Shown in pieces: positions 37,259 through 37,394 of a stretch of DNA of 37,394 nucleotides. Under the pieces are notes generated by a model that was not told the origin of the DNA, did not search any database, and saw nothing but the letters and a program-made list of their open reading frames with translations. The position numbers were made by a program, and so were the translations under genes. The DNA is from Oryzomonas sagensis. GTDB lineage: Bacteria > Desulfobacterota > Desulfuromonadia > Geobacterales > Pseudopelobacteraceae. Each line of letters opens with the position of its first letter. Position 1 is the first letter of the stretch. The DNA lies in contig NZ_VZRA01000010.1 of NCBI RefSeq assembly GCF_008802355.1, positions 1-37,394 of the forward strand. The letters run 5' to 3'.

Positions 37259-37394
37259 CCCTTTATAAGCTCAAACAGCATCATTGCAACCGAAAGGGTG
37301 GAGTCAACATCCCCGGAGAAGTTCACACAGTACGTTATCAGCGATTCTCTGTTGTATGCCTTGTGAACACAGTACAGGGCATACCGTAGCGTAT
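37255..37394 (-). CDS. C-terminal end of a gene running off the window
   Basis: The minus strand from the window end to a TAG at 37255-37257 reads 45 residues without interruption, including LRYALYCVHKAYNRESLI and STLSVAMMLFELIKG. Other frames here are closed, and the amphipathic make-up with two regular helices looks like real protein. The start lies outside the window. I cannot name the family. Its stop overlaps that of the convergent 84-residue gene, a tight tail-to-tail arrangement. Confidence 0.5.
   Translation of the reverse strand, partial: TLRYALYCVHKAYNRESLITYCVNFSGDVDSTLSVAMMLFELIKG

Noticed and set aside
1-37394. CRISPR arrays, rRNA genes, insertion sequences with transposases
   Set aside because: No regularly spaced repeats, rRNA-like stretches or transposase motifs were seen in the window.

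Overview
The window looks like a chromosomal segment of a high-GC anaerobic bacterium of the Geobacteraceae / Desulfuromonadales type. The reasons are several multihaem c-type cytochromes wired to quinone-type membrane modules, a Rieske/cytochrome b/multihaem complex, a large NAD-type glutamate dehydrogenase, a C4-dicarboxylate carrier, cobalamin and methylmalonyl-CoA mutase pieces, and dispersed palindromic repeats between genes. This assignment is an inference from gene content; no 16S rRNA gene or other marker is present.

Layout. Positions 1-13.9 kb hold mostly single-gene units of housekeeping and envelope function: threonine aldolase, L,D-transpeptidase, HemB, an OmpA-type protein, a LarA-type lactate racemase, a YtxH protein, glutamate dehydrogenase, cob(I)alamin adenosyltransferase, a B12-binding mutase subunit, an SDR oxidoreductase flanked by two related terminators, and two AT-richer secreted proteins. 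From 14.1 to 16.5 kb (minus strand) lies a three-gene Rieske / cytochrome b / five-haem cytochrome c complex, divergent from a MarR regulator that is followed by a DctA carrier and an acetate-kinase-like protein with altered nucleotide-binding motifs.

The centrepiece is 20.2-34.6 kb (plus strand). A sigma-54-type response regulator whose phosphoacceptor aspartate is alanine precedes an uninterrupted 12.7-kb run of 13 genes: a seven-haem cytochrome c fused to a cytochrome b (with an EF-hand-like loop), a four-cluster ferredoxin subunit, an NrfD/HybB membrane subunit, a small protein resembling a degenerate receiver domain, and then a complete V/A-type rotary ATPase in the order H-I-K-E-C-F-A-B-D, the order of the archaeal A-type operon. 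No hydrogenase or reductase catalytic subunit is present. The arrangement suggests that a quinone/cytochrome redox module and an ion-translocating rotary ATPase are expressed together and linked through an ion gradient, possibly Na+ judging by the c-subunit residues. A dispersed repeat sits between subunits A and B.

From 34.75 kb the character changes. A tRNA-Asn gene is followed by AT-richer, mostly orphan genes: a 59-residue protein, an AntA/AntB-type phage antirepressor, a protein with two tandem ribbon-helix-helix-like repeats, a lipoprotein, an 84-residue protein and the end of a further gene. This looks like the left part of an integrated element using the tRNA as its attachment site, although no integrase is visible inside the window.
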